Source of the DNA: Candidatus Hydrogenedentota bacterium
GTDB lineage: Bacteria; Hydrogenedentota; Hydrogenedentia; Hydrogenedentales; JAGMZX01
Length of the DNA: 64,000 nucleotides
Reading direction: 5' to 3'
Assembly (NCBI GenBank): GCA_029556545.1
Contig: JAKQEQ010000042.1
Location: forward strand, 164,995-228,994
The translations under genes and the position numbers were made by a program. This document shows positions 33,026 through 42,047 of this stretch, one piece after another. The notes beneath the pieces were generated by a model. The model had not been told where the DNA came from and made no database searches. It was given only the letters and a program-made list of their open reading frames with translations. Every line of letters begins with the position of its first letter. Position 1 is the first letter of the stretch.

Positions 33026-35047
33026 TTGCTGGGACAACAGAATGAAAGGCCCTTCGGCCTTTACGAACTGGCTGTCATCCTGATCGCGACCCTGGCGGTC
33101 GTGGCCTTCTCGTATTTTCTCGCGCCGCGCACGCCGCCGGAACAGGTTGCGGACCGGGAAGTCCCCCCCGTCTCGGCGCCGGTCGATACGCCGGAGCTCG
33201 CCGCCGCGTCTCCGCCGCCCGTCGTCGAGGAATCGCCGGATGCGCCCATCGCTCCCGTCGAGGAACCTGCCGTAGCCGCGCCCGCGCCTGAAAGTCCGAA
33301 GGTCCCTCCCCCGCCGCCGGCGGACCCCGCGGCACTCGCGCAAACCATTACCCTCGAAAACAATCTGTTGCGCCTCGATTTCACGCCCGTGGGCGCGCGG
33401 CTCAAGCAGGCGGTCGTCCTCGTGGGCAAAACCGAGGCAGAGCACCCGCGCCTGGTGCCCGAGGACCCGGAAATCCTCGGCGACCCGCCTCTCTATCCCA
33501 TGGGCCTTCTCGGACTGAAACTGGCAGACGACTGGCTAGGCGATGAACTCGACCACGCCCTGTGGGACGCCGACTTCGACCGCGCACGCCGCCGCGTAAC
33601 CTTCACGTTCACGGAACCCGGCGTCGCCCGCGTGATCAAGACCTTCACGCTGGCGCCGGACGACAGCTTCCTCGATGTCTCGGTCGGCTATGCGAATCTG
33701 AGCGACACGCCGCGGCGACTCGGGCTGGACACGCACGTGCCCGCGTACACGCTGAACTGGACCCCCGCGCTCCACGCCGAGGAGAACGGCGGCATGGGTT
33801 TGGGGCAAAAAGAGGTTATCTGGCGCAAGGACGGCCAAAACGAACACCACGCGACTTCGAGCCTGAAGCCCCCGACGAGTGCGACAGGCTACTCCGTCGA
33901 GAAGGTCGTGCAGCCCGAATGGCTGGCAGTCAAGAGCGTGTATTTCCTCGTCGCCGCGCGCATCGAAGCCCCGCCCGACGCGGAGTGGCCGAAAGAGGCG
34001 TGGGGCTGGGTCGCGGGCGACCCGAAGCGTTACCGCTTGGGCATCGCGACGCCGCGCATGGAAGTCACCCCCGGCATCGAGGAGACGCGCGATTTCCGCT
34101 TCTACATGGGCCCGACGCACCTCGCCTCGCTCAAGCGGGCCGCCGCGCGGGGGTTCCCCGAACTCGATGAAGCACTCAAGTTCTTCACGATGTTCGGGTT
34201 TATGGACTGGTTCGCCAAGCTCCTGCTGAGCATGCTCAACTTCTTCCACGACAACCTCCACGCCAGCTACGGCATCGCTATCATCTTGCTGACGGTGGTC
34301 GTTCGCATCGTCATGTTCCCGCTCACCATCAAGAGCATGAAAAGCATGAAGAAGATGCAGTTGCTCGCGCCCGAGTTGGAGAAAATCAAGGAGGAGGTGG
34401 GCAAGGACAATCCGCAGGAGTTGCAGAAGCGCACGATGGAGTTGTATCGGCAGTACGGCGTGAACCCGCTGGGCGGATGTTTTCCGATGCTGCTGCAGAT
34501 GCCCGTCTTCATCGCGCTTTATCGCATGCTATGGAGCGCCTTCGAACTGCGGGGCACGTCGTTCCTCTGGATACACGATCTCTCGCGGGAGGATGCCCTG
34601 ATTCAGTTGCCGTGGGACGTGCCGGTCATCTTCACCACCATCAACGCCATCAACATCCTGCCGCTGCTCATGGCCGTTACCATGTACTTGAGCCAGAAGA
34701 TGATGCCGACTTCGGGGCCGGTTCAGACCTCCCAGCAGAAGATGATGATGAACCTGATGCCCGTCATGTTCAGCGTCTTTTGCTACAAGGTCGCCGCCGG
34801 CCTGAACCTCTATATTTTAACCAGTACGCTCCTGGGTATTGCGCAGAGCTACGTCACCCGCATGGTGGCTGTGGAACTGACGCCCAAAGAGCTGGAAAAG
34901 AAACCGGCCGCCCGGAAACCGCAACACTTCTACGACGCCGCACAGGCCCGTAAACGGCAAATGGCGAAGGAAATGCGCCGCGCCAAGAAGCAGCCGAAGG
35001 GCCGTAGCGACACCGCCGCGAAGCGGGACCCGAAAAGACGGCCATAA
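33026..35047 (+). CDS. yidC: Membrane protein insertase YidC
   Basis: 673 aa. An N-terminal membrane helix (about 14-36) is followed by a Pro/Ala/Glu-rich stretch (45-110). The large periplasmic beta domain (about 110-380) and the insertase core with five membrane segments (from FGFMDWFAKLLLSMLNFFH on) come next. The cytoplasmic hairpin KSMKSMKKMQLLAPELEKIK and the conserved NPLGGCFPMLLQMPVFIALY are present. The basic tail is rich in Lys and Arg. TTG at 33026 with GGAG 10 nt upstream gives a normal diderm N-terminus; the periplasmic domain indicates a two-membrane cell. Confidence 0.96.
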   Translation: MLGQQNERPFGLYELAVILIATLAVVAFSYFLAPRTPPEQVADREVPPVSAPVDTPELAAASPPPVVEESPDAPIAPVEEPAVAAPAPESPKVPPPPPADPAALAQTITLENNLLRLDFTPVGARLKQAVVLVGKTEAEHPRLVPEDPEILGDPPLYPMGLLGLKLADDWLGDELDHALWDADFDRARRRVTFTFTEPGVARVIKTFTLAPDDSFLDVSVGYANLSDTPRRLGLDTHVPAYTLNWTPALHAEENGGMGLGQKEVIWRKDGQNEHHATSSLKPPTSATGYSVEKVVQPEWLAVKSVYFLVAARIEAPPDAEWPKEAWGWVAGDPKRYRLGIATPRMEVTPGIEETRDFRFYMGPTHLASLKRAAARGFPELDEALKFFTMFGFMDWFAKLLLSMLNFFHDNLHASYGIAIILLTVVVRIVMFPLTIKSMKSMKKMQLLAPELEKIKEEVGKDNPQELQKRTMELYRQYGVNPLGGCFPMLLQMPVFIALYRMLWSAFELRGTSFLWIHDLSREDALIQLPWDVPVIFTTINAINILPLLMAVTMYLSQKMMPTSGPVQTSQQKMMMNLMPVMFSVFCYKVAAGLNLYILTSTLLGIAQSYVTRMVAVELTPKELEKKPAARKPQHFYDAAQARKRQMAKEMRRAKKQPKGRSDTAAKRDPKRRP

Positions 35048-35111
35048 CCCCCGGGGCGCGGCGCGCCCCGAACAGTTCCGGGCCTGAAGCCCGGTGAGGA
35101 GACAGAGACCT

Positions 35112-36428
35112 ATGCCATCGGTCGAAACCAGCGCGAAAACGCGCAAAGACGCCATCCAACTCGCTCTCGAACAACTCGGCGTCGAAATGCACGAAGTCGA
35201 TGAGATCGAAATGCTGGATGAAGGCAGCCGGGGCTTTCTCGGCATCGGCGCGCGGCCCGTCCGCGTCCGCGTCACGGCAAAACGCGGCAAACTCCGCCCC
35301 GCCTCCGACGAACGACATGCGGACCGCACGGACCGCCAGCCTCGCGGACCCCGCGATGATCGCGGTCGCGGCCCGCGGGAAGACCGGCGCGACGGAAACC
35401 AGCGCCGGGAACGCGTCGATCGCCAGCCGCGGCGAGACCGCGAAGAGCGTCCCGCGGCCGCGCAGCGCGACGATCGCCGCGGGGGACAGGATCGCGAAGG
35501 ACGCCCCGCCGCGGAACAGCGGGACAGCCGCCAAGACGGCCATGGTCGCGACAACCGTCAAGGCGGGCGTGGCCGCGATAATCGCCAGGGCGGGCGCGGA
35601 CGTGACGGTCGCCCGGGCGGGCGAGATCGTGACCATCGGCAACGCGGACGTGACCGAGAAGACCGGCCTCGGGCCGATGCGCGGCCACAACCGCGCGCCG
35701 GGGCGGAAGCGCCAATCGAGGGCGACGTTTTCGAGGGAAAGGAGGCGTTCCAGGAAATCGAGGCGACTCCCCTCAGCGAAGACCAGGGGCGCGAGGCCGC
35801 CGCGCTGCTTCAGTCGATTGTCACCAAGATGGGGTTTGCCGCCGAAGTCGCGTTTCGCCGCGATCAGGACGAAGCGGCGCGGCTCGACGTGAAGACGGAG
35901 GACGGCGCGCTGCTCATCGGGCGCAAGGGCCGCAACCTGCAGGCGATGCAGTACCTGATCAATCGCATCGTCGCCCGGGGCGACAAGAACGACGTCACCG
36001 AGCGCCTGGTTGTGGATATTGAAGGCTACGTGGACCGGCGTCGCGAGTCCCTCGAGGCGCTGGCTCGGGACCTCGCCGCCCGCGCGAAGGAGCAGGGCCG
36101 CGACGTGCGCGTCAAGCCCCTGAGCCCGCAGGAGCGGCGGGTCATCCACCTCACACTGCAGGACGACCCCGACGTGCGTACGTTCAGCTTCGGCGACGCG
36201 CTGTATCGGCAACTCGTCATCAGCCCGAGGAACAAGCAGGCTTCGCAGTCGCGTGCGCCGCAGGAGGCCCACGCGGCGCACGGGGCGCACCCGTCGCGCG
36301 GCGGCGTGAAGCGGCGCGCCACGGGACGGCTCATGCGGCCACGCCCCACGAACATGCGGCGGTCGAGCGCGCCGCAGGGGTCCACACCATCGGATTCCGG
36401 CGCCACCGGTGGCGACGCAAGCACATGA
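35112..36428 (+). CDS. khpB: RNA-binding protein Jag/KhpB with long Arg/Asp/Gly-rich linker
   Basis: 438 aa, longer than most Jag proteins (200-350). The Jag_N domain (residues 1-55, with GSRGFLGIGARPVRVRV) leads to a low-complexity linker (about 60-200) of RD, RG and GRDNRQGG repeats. A KH domain (LLIGRKGRNLQAMQYLINRIV) and an R3H domain (ERRVIHLTLQDDPDVRTFS) follow, then a basic tail. It is predicted to bind RNA in the cytoplasm. The linker resembles phase-separating RGG-type sequences. It overlaps mnmE by 20 bp. Confidence 0.92.
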   Translation: MPSVETSAKTRKDAIQLALEQLGVEMHEVDEIEMLDEGSRGFLGIGARPVRVRVTAKRGKLRPASDERHADRTDRQPRGPRDDRGRGPREDRRDGNQRRERVDRQPRRDREERPAAAQRDDRRGGQDREGRPAAEQRDSRQDGHGRDNRQGGRGRDNRQGGRGRDGRPGGRDRDHRQRGRDREDRPRADARPQPRAGAEAPIEGDVFEGKEAFQEIEATPLSEDQGREAAALLQSIVTKMGFAAEVAFRRDQDEAARLDVKTEDGALLIGRKGRNLQAMQYLINRIVARGDKNDVTERLVVDIEGYVDRRRESLEALARDLAARAKEQGRDVRVKPLSPQERRVIHLTLQDDPDVRTFSFGDALYRQLVISPRNKQASQSRAPQEAHAAHGAHPSRGGVKRRATGRLMRPRPTNMRRSSAPQGSTPSDSGATGGDAST

Positions 36429-37791
36429 GGACACCATCGCCGCCATCGCTACTCCGCCCGGCGAAGGCGGCATCGGCATTGTCCGCCTGAGCGGCAGTCG
36501 AGCCCTCGAAGTCGCCGCGCGCGTGTTTCGCGCGTCAAGCGGGCGCGACCCGCGGACAACGAAGCGACGCATGTTGCACGGCCACGTCCATGACGCGGAC
36601 GGCAACCGGCTCGATGAGGTGCTCGTACACGTCATGCGCGCGCCCCATTCGTATACCCGCGAGGACATGGTCGAGATTAACGCCCACGGCGGCGCGGGGC
36701 CGCTCGCGGCAATTCTCGAGGCGTGCATCGCGGCGGGGGCGCGCCTGGCGCGGCCAGGCGAATTCACCCTGCGCGCGTTTCTTAATGGCCGCATCGATCT
36801 GGTGCAGGCGGAAGCCGTCATCGACCTGATCCGCGCGCGCACCCGCGACGCGCTGCTCGCGGCCAACGCCGCGGCGGGCGGGCGGCTCTCCCGCGAACTT
36901 CACGCCATGCGCGACCGTATTCGGCACGCGCTGGCGCACATCGAGGCGGCAGTCGATTTCCCCGAGGAAGACCTGCCGGACCTCGTCACGCCCGCCCTGC
37001 TCGAAGGGCTGCATCAGACCCTTCGGGACATGCGCGTGCTCCTCGAAACCGCCGACGCGGGCCGACTCGTGCGCGAGGGCGCGGTCGTGGCCATCGCGGG
37101 ACGCCCCAACGTCGGCAAGTCGAGCCTGTTCAACGCGCTCGTGCGCGACGCGCGCGCCATCGTCTCGGCCCACGCCGGCACCACGCGCGACCGCATCGAG
37201 GAATACATCACTGTTGCCGGCGTGCCCGTGCGCCTCGTGGACATGGCCGGACTGCGCGTAACGGAGGACGAGGTCGAGCGCATCGGCGTGGACCGCGCAC
37301 GCGATGCGCTCCAGGCCGCCAACCTGGTCCTCTTCGTCACCGACGCCGCGCTGCCTGCGACGGAAGAGGACCGCGAGATCGCCCGCGACCTCGCCGCGCT
37401 CACGACGCCCGTGGTGCTCGTGCTGAACAAGGTCGATCTCGCGCCGGAGGTGAGCGCGCCGACGTTGGCGCCCGCGCCCGCGGGGGTGTGCCGCGTGTCC
37501 GCTCTGACCGGCGAAGGATTGCACGAACTTGAGGCCGTCCTGGGTCGCCTGCTTCTCGGCGGCGCGCATATCGCCGCGGACCAGGCCATGATCACGCGCC
37601 TCCACCAGAAGGACAGCCTGCGCCGGGCGGTCGAGGCGCTCGATCGTATGCTCGACGCCCCGGACCAGTCGCCCGAGTTTCTCGCCATCGACCTGCGCGA
37701 AGCCCTACACGCCCTCGGCGAGATCACCGGCGAAACCACCCCCGAAGACCTGCTCGAAATCATCTTCTCGTCCTTCTGCATCGGCAAGTAG
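36409..37791 (+). CDS. mnmE: tRNA modification GTPase MnmE
   Basis: 460 aa. With MnmG it makes the 5-carboxymethylaminomethyl group on U34 of tRNA. An N-terminal tetrahydrofolate-binding domain (TIAAIATPPGEGGIGIVRLSG) and a helical domain surround the G domain (GRPNVGKSSLFN, DMAG, NKVD). The C-terminal FCIGK is the diagnostic active-site Cys motif. The GTG start lies inside the end of jag, in another frame, so the two are likely coupled. No mnmG is in the window. Confidence 0.97.
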   Translation: MATQAHEDTIAAIATPPGEGGIGIVRLSGSRALEVAARVFRASSGRDPRTTKRRMLHGHVHDADGNRLDEVLVHVMRAPHSYTREDMVEINAHGGAGPLAAILEACIAAGARLARPGEFTLRAFLNGRIDLVQAEAVIDLIRARTRDALLAANAAAGGRLSRELHAMRDRIRHALAHIEAAVDFPEEDLPDLVTPALLEGLHQTLRDMRVLLETADAGRLVREGAVVAIAGRPNVGKSSLFNALVRDARAIVSAHAGTTRDRIEEYITVAGVPVRLVDMAGLRVTEDEVERIGVDRARDALQAANLVLFVTDAALPATEEDREIARDLAALTTPVVLVLNKVDLAPEVSAPTLAPAPAGVCRVSALTGEGLHELEAVLGRLLLGGAHIAADQAMITRLHQKDSLRRAVEALDRMLDAPDQSPEFLAIDLREALHALGEITGETTPEDLLEIIFSSFCIGK

Positions 37792-37825
37792 GGCGCGCGT
37801 CGCCGGCGTGTGTTATGCTTCGCCC

Positions 37826-38476
37826 ATGTCACACGTTGCACCGGATTCCATCATCCTTTTCGATTTCGACGGCGTCGTCGCGGACTCGCTCGATGTCTTC
37901 TTCAATGAATTTACGGCGGTCTGCGCGGACATGGGCTTTGACCGCCTTAACTCGCGCGAGACGTTCCTGCGGCTCTTCGAGACAAATCTGCTCGCGGGGC
38001 TCGTCAAAGCGGGGTTCCCCGTGTGGAAACTGAAGAAACTCGTCCGCGCGTTCGCGCCGCGCATCGCCGAAGCCAACGCGCGCGTGCCTCCCTTCGACGG
38101 CATGCCCGGCATCCTGAACCGTCTCGCGGCGCGGTTTCCGCTGTACTTCATCACGTCGAACACAAGCGCGGCCATCCTCGCCTTCACGGAGCACCACGCC
38201 ATCGACGGGTTCCGCGACGTGCTCGGCGCGGACAAGGAGCCGAGCAAGGTGAAGAAAATCCGCCAAGTGCGCGCCGCGCATCCCGGTGCGGCCGCCTACT
38301 ACGTGGGCGATACCAAGGGCGACATGATCGAAGCGCGCGAAGCGGGCGCAACCGCCGTGGCCGCCGCCTGGGGCTGGCATCCCGTCGAGAAACTGCGCGA
38401 GGGCGCGCCCGACGTCCTCCTGCGCGAACCGGCGGACCTGCTCGCCTTCTTCGGACTCGCCGCGGACGCCCCGTGA
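37826..38476 (+). CDS. HAD-superfamily hydrolase (phosphoglycolate phosphatase-like)
   Basis: 216 aa. Motif I is LFDFDGVVADSLD (residues 11-23), motif II Ser/Thr is in YFITSNTSAAI, the motif III Lys is in EPSKVKKI, and motif IV is YYVGDTKGDMIEAREAG. It is a soluble phosphatase with a small cap; the substrate is unknown. No Shine-Dalgarno is visible; TATGCT stands exactly 6 nt before the ATG, so the transcript may be leaderless. A longer frame to 37808 exists but would begin inside that -10-like element. Confidence 0.88.
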   Translation: MSHVAPDSIILFDFDGVVADSLDVFFNEFTAVCADMGFDRLNSRETFLRLFETNLLAGLVKAGFPVWKLKKLVRAFAPRIAEANARVPPFDGMPGILNRLAARFPLYFITSNTSAAILAFTEHHAIDGFRDVLGADKEPSKVKKIRQVRAAHPGAAAYYVGDTKGDMIEAREAGATAVAAAWGWHPVEKLREGAPDVLLREPADLLAFFGLAADAP

Positions 38477-38578
38477 CCAATTCGCGTTTGGCCGCGCGCC
38501 GCGCTACACTGTCACCAAGCCCCCTTTGTCTCGGGTCCAATGCCGGTTCAGAGGGGCGCAACTGAAGGAGAACGCAGT

Positions 38579-39904
38579 ATGTCCACGTCTTCCACGACTC
38601 CCCAAGCGGGCGAATCTTCTGGCGAGACGGTACAGTCCCCATTTTCCCGGCGCGATTTCCTGCGCAGCGCGGCGGCCGGCGCCGCGGCGGCGACCGCGTT
38701 CGGCATCCTGAATCCGGCGCGCGCGCAGGGCGGCGACGTATTGCGCGTGGGCCTCATCGGCTGCGGCGGGCGCGGCACGGGCGCGGCGCGCGAGGCGCTG
38801 CTCGCCGACCCGAATACGCAACTTGTCGCGGTGGCCGACGTGTTCGCGGACATGGCCGAGAACAGCGTGAAACGCCTGAAGACGGACCGCAAGATCGCCG
38901 ACCGCGTCGTGGTGGACGACGGACACCGGTTCGTGGGGTTCGACGCCTATAAGGGCGTGATCGAGACGTGCGACGTGATTGTGCACGCGACACCGCCGGG
39001 CTTCCGCCCCCAACACCTGCGCGCGTGTGTCGAGGCGGGCAAACACGTGTTCACGGAGAAGCCCGTCGCCGTGGACGCGCCGGGCGTGCGATCGGTCATG
39101 GAGTCGTGCGCGATTGCCCGCGACAAGGGTCTCTGCGTGGTCTCGGGGCTCTGTTACCGGTACGAATTCGCGAAACAGGAGACCATCCAGCGCCTGCAGG
39201 ACGGCGCCGTCGGCGATATCGTGGCGCTCCAGACCACCTACAACACGGGCGGGTTGTGGCACAAGGGCCGCGAACCCGAATGGACCGAGATGGAGTATCA
39301 GCTTCGTAACTGGCTCTATTTCGACTGGCTCTCCGGCGACCACATCAACGAGCAGCACATCCACAGCCTCGACAAGATCATGTGGGTCCTGCGCGACCTT
39401 GCCCCGGCCAAGTGCACCGCGAGCGGCGGGCGCGCCCAGCGTACCGACCCGAAATACGGCAACATCTACGATCATTTCAACGGGGTCTACGAGTGGGCAA
39501 ACGGCGTGCGCTGCTTCAACTCATGCCGCCAGTGGGAAAGCACCAGCACCGACGTCTCGGACTGGGTCTTCGGCACGAAGGGCGTCGCCAACATCCAGGA
39601 TCACTACATCCGTACCTATGACGGCGTGGAATGGCGGCACGAGTCCAAGGGGCCGGACAACATGTACCAAAACGAGCACAACGCATTCCTAGCGGCCATT
39701 CGCAAGGGCGAGGCCCGTGTCGATGAGTACATGTGTTCGAGCACGCTCGCGGCGATCCTCTGCCGCATGTCCGCCTACACCGGCAAGACCATTACCTGGG
39801 AACAGGCCCTCAACTCGCAACTCGACCTCACCCCGAAAACCATCGACTGGGGCGACGTGCCCATGAACCCGCTCCCCGTCCCCGGACAGACCGAGTTCGT
39901 GTGA
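38579..39904 (+). CDS. Tat-exported Gfo/Idh/MocA-family oxidoreductase
   Basis: 441 aa. The N-terminal Tat signal has SRRDFLRS followed by a hydrophobic Ala-rich stretch. The NAD(P)-binding domain begins VGLIGCGGRGTG, with EKPVAVD as the conserved Lys-Pro motif. The C-terminal domain has GDHINEQHIHSLDKIMWVL, close to the catalytic His region of glycosidase-like or sugar dehydrogenase members. AAGGAG precedes the ATG. Such Tat-exported relatives are abundant in planctomycetes, lentisphaerae and hydrogenedentes and are thought to act on sugars in the periplasm; the exact reaction is unknown. Confidence 0.93.
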   Translation: MSTSSTTPQAGESSGETVQSPFSRRDFLRSAAAGAAAATAFGILNPARAQGGDVLRVGLIGCGGRGTGAAREALLADPNTQLVAVADVFADMAENSVKRLKTDRKIADRVVVDDGHRFVGFDAYKGVIETCDVIVHATPPGFRPQHLRACVEAGKHVFTEKPVAVDAPGVRSVMESCAIARDKGLCVVSGLCYRYEFAKQETIQRLQDGAVGDIVALQTTYNTGGLWHKGREPEWTEMEYQLRNWLYFDWLSGDHINEQHIHSLDKIMWVLRDLAPAKCTASGGRAQRTDPKYGNIYDHFNGVYEWANGVRCFNSCRQWESTSTDVSDWVFGTKGVANIQDHYIRTYDGVEWRHESKGPDNMYQNEHNAFLAAIRKGEARVDEYMCSSTLAAILCRMSAYTGKTITWEQALNSQLDLTPKTIDWGDVPMNPLPVPGQTEFV

Positions 39905-39951
39905 AGGAGCATCAGTAGACGGCAACTCATAAACACTGATGGAAGCACGAA

Positions 39952-40833
39952 ATGAACGAACCCAAACATCCCCTTGCGGAGGTCTTCGGCCATCTTACGA
40001 TGGACCAATCGAACAGGGCCATTAGGTATCGCTCTCGTCGCCTTTGTCCGTTCAACAATAAAGTGCCAAACTGTACGAAAGACAAAGCGAAGAACCCGCT
40101 TGGCGTTTGTAGTCTGTTCCACCAAGGTAGGCCGACCATAACATGCCCAATTCGTTTTCGCGAAGACTGGCTCATCACTGATGATGCCGCCACCTTCTTT
40201 TTTGGCAAGAACACTCACTGGAGTTCCTTGACAGAAGTCCGCCTGAACGACGCAAACGGGAGATCGGCAGGTAATATCGACGTCGTCTTAGTGGCCTATG
40301 ACGACAAGGGGAAGGTCTTCGACTTCGGTGCACTCGAAGTGCAAGCTGTCTATATCTCCGGTAACGTGCGTGAGCCATTCGAGCACTACATGAGTAACCC
40401 AAGAGATCACGCATTGATGGATTGGTCCGATCAGCCGAATTACCCTCGTCCAGACTATCTTTCCTCATCTCGTAAGCGCCTTGCCCCGCAGTTGCTTTTC
40501 AAGGGCGGCATACTGCATTCCTGGCGAAAGAAAACGGCTGTTGCTCTGAACAAGAGTTTCTTCGCTACCCTTCCGCCTCTAAGAACCGTGCCTAGAGCGA
40601 GGGCCGATATTGCGTGGCTAATCTACGATCTGCAATTGATCCAGGAAGGAGAGCAGGAGAGGTTTAGACTGACGAAGATCGATGAAGTGTTCACCGCATT
40701 TCAACCGGCATTGCTCTCAATCACCAGCCCGGTGCCGGGAAACATAGATGATTTTGTGAGGCTACTTCAGGAAAAGCTTGACGAGCAACTTGAAAACCCG
40801 CCGGTCAACAAGAGCATTGAAAGGCCTTTCTGA
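39952..40833 (+). CDS. NotI-family type II restriction endonuclease
   Basis: 293 aa. Resembles NotI along its length. Four cysteines, Cys32, Cys41, Cys53 and Cys65, in LCPFNNKVPNC, GVCSL and ITCPIRF match the FeCys4 site of this family. The nuclease core has SAGNIDVVLVAYDD (Asp110) and ALEVQAVYISGNVREPFE (Glu129, Gln131), the PD-(D/E)xK variant known for NotI. GC is clearly lower than in neighbours (about half by eye). It is followed 2 bp later by a methyltransferase. The family member is firm, but recognition of GCGGCCGC is not implied. Confidence 0.9.
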   Translation: MNEPKHPLAEVFGHLTMDQSNRAIRYRSRRLCPFNNKVPNCTKDKAKNPLGVCSLFHQGRPTITCPIRFREDWLITDDAATFFFGKNTHWSSLTEVRLNDANGRSAGNIDVVLVAYDDKGKVFDFGALEVQAVYISGNVREPFEHYMSNPRDHALMDWSDQPNYPRPDYLSSSRKRLAPQLLFKGGILHSWRKKTAVALNKSFFATLPPLRTVPRARADIAWLIYDLQLIQEGEQERFRLTKIDEVFTAFQPALLSITSPVPGNIDDFVRLLQEKLDEQLENPPVNKSIERPF

Positions 40834-40835
40834 AG

Positions 40836-41855
40836 ATGTCATCCGCGAAGCAAGAGTTCTTATTCCCAGAGCACGAGTATACGACCAGACACGACTCGCC
40901 CAAACCCGTGAACGTTGCTTCGGTACCCCAGAGGAGTCCATTCAGATACCCAGGTGGCAAGACGTGGTTCGTGCCCACGTTTCGGAAGTGGATTGGGTCT
41001 ATGCATCAGAGGCCGCGACTTCTTGTCGAACCTTTTGCGGGAGGGGGTATCATAAGCCTGACGGCATTGTTTGAGGACTTAGTTGACTCAGTCCTAATGA
41101 TTGAACTTGACGAAGAAATTGCCGCTGTATGGCAGGCAGTCGTGCATGGGGACTCAAAATGGTTAGCAAGAAGAATTCTCAACTTCGAATTGACACGTGA
41201 AACCGTGCTCGACGCAGTGTCAGCGTGCGCTAAATCAACAAGAGAACGCGCATTTCAAACCGTTTTGAAAAACCGGACTTTTCACGGAGGGATATTGGCC
41301 GATGGCGCCGGCTTGCTGAAATACGGAGAAAATGGAAAGGGAATACGCTCGCGATGGTATCCGGGGACATTGGCGAGAAGATTCGAAAACCTCGATGTCG
41401 TACGACCTCGGATAGAATTCCGTTGCGAGGATGGGTTGAGAGCGGTTCGTGAGTACGCTTCAGCTAGTGATGTGGTGTTTTTCATTGACCCGCCCTATAC
41501 CGCGGGAGGAAAGAAGGCGGGCAGACGTCTTTATCGTCATTGCGAAATCGACCATGAGGACCTCTTCTCGGCGTGCGAGGCCATCAGAGGCGATTTCATC
41601 CTGACGTATGATAATGCTGAAGAAGTGCGGGCTCTGGCGCGTCGTCACGAGTTTCAGATGCGCTTGATTCCGATGACCAATACGCATCATGCGAGAATGG
41701 AAGAACTTGTAATTGGAAAGAACCTCGCTTGGCTGGATGGACTACCCGCAGTCCGAGAGCCAAGAGGGCAATATGGGAAATCCAAGAGATCAACGAAGCG
41801 ATCAAAGGCACAAGCGTATCGAAAGAAGAAGCCTACGCCTAATACTCGCAAATAG
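40836..41855 (+). CDS. D12-class DNA (adenine-N6) methyltransferase
   Basis: 339 aa. The Dam-like order of motifs is seen: FRYPGGK (motif X), EPFAGGG (motif I, SAM binding), and FFIDPPYTAGGKKAGRRLY with the catalytic DPPY (motif IV) near 216-219. The C-terminus is Lys/Arg-rich. It is the protective partner of the preceding endonuclease, 2 bp apart on the same strand, and shares its low GC. D12 enzymes with DPPY normally methylate adenine N6, which raises the specificity question discussed in the findings. Confidence 0.93.
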   Translation: MSSAKQEFLFPEHEYTTRHDSPKPVNVASVPQRSPFRYPGGKTWFVPTFRKWIGSMHQRPRLLVEPFAGGGIISLTALFEDLVDSVLMIELDEEIAAVWQAVVHGDSKWLARRILNFELTRETVLDAVSACAKSTRERAFQTVLKNRTFHGGILADGAGLLKYGENGKGIRSRWYPGTLARRFENLDVVRPRIEFRCEDGLRAVREYASASDVVFFIDPPYTAGGKKAGRRLYRHCEIDHEDLFSACEAIRGDFILTYDNAEEVRALARRHEFQMRLIPMTNTHHARMEELVIGKNLAWLDGLPAVREPRGQYGKSKRSTKRSKAQAYRKKKPTPNTRK

Positions 41856-42047
41856 CGTCCTGCTCCGCTCACATCGGATCGCACAATCTCTCCTAACGTA
41901 AGGTTTGGAGTCCCACGAGAGCAGGATTAGGGTCTTGCGCCATCTGCCAAGACACACCGTCTCGCGGCGGCTTTCGATGCGGCAATTGTTCAGCACCCCC
42001 TCGCTGACGTTCTCAATGATGGCTTGTGGACGGCGGTTCCCAGCGTA
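41856..42047. other. Short gap after the restriction-modification genes
   Basis: 192 bp with no gene that I can support. A 64-aa frame on the minus strand has a Cys/Arg-rich composition but no family signature. No direct repeats that would mark an integration site were seen at its ends. Confidence 0.4.
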
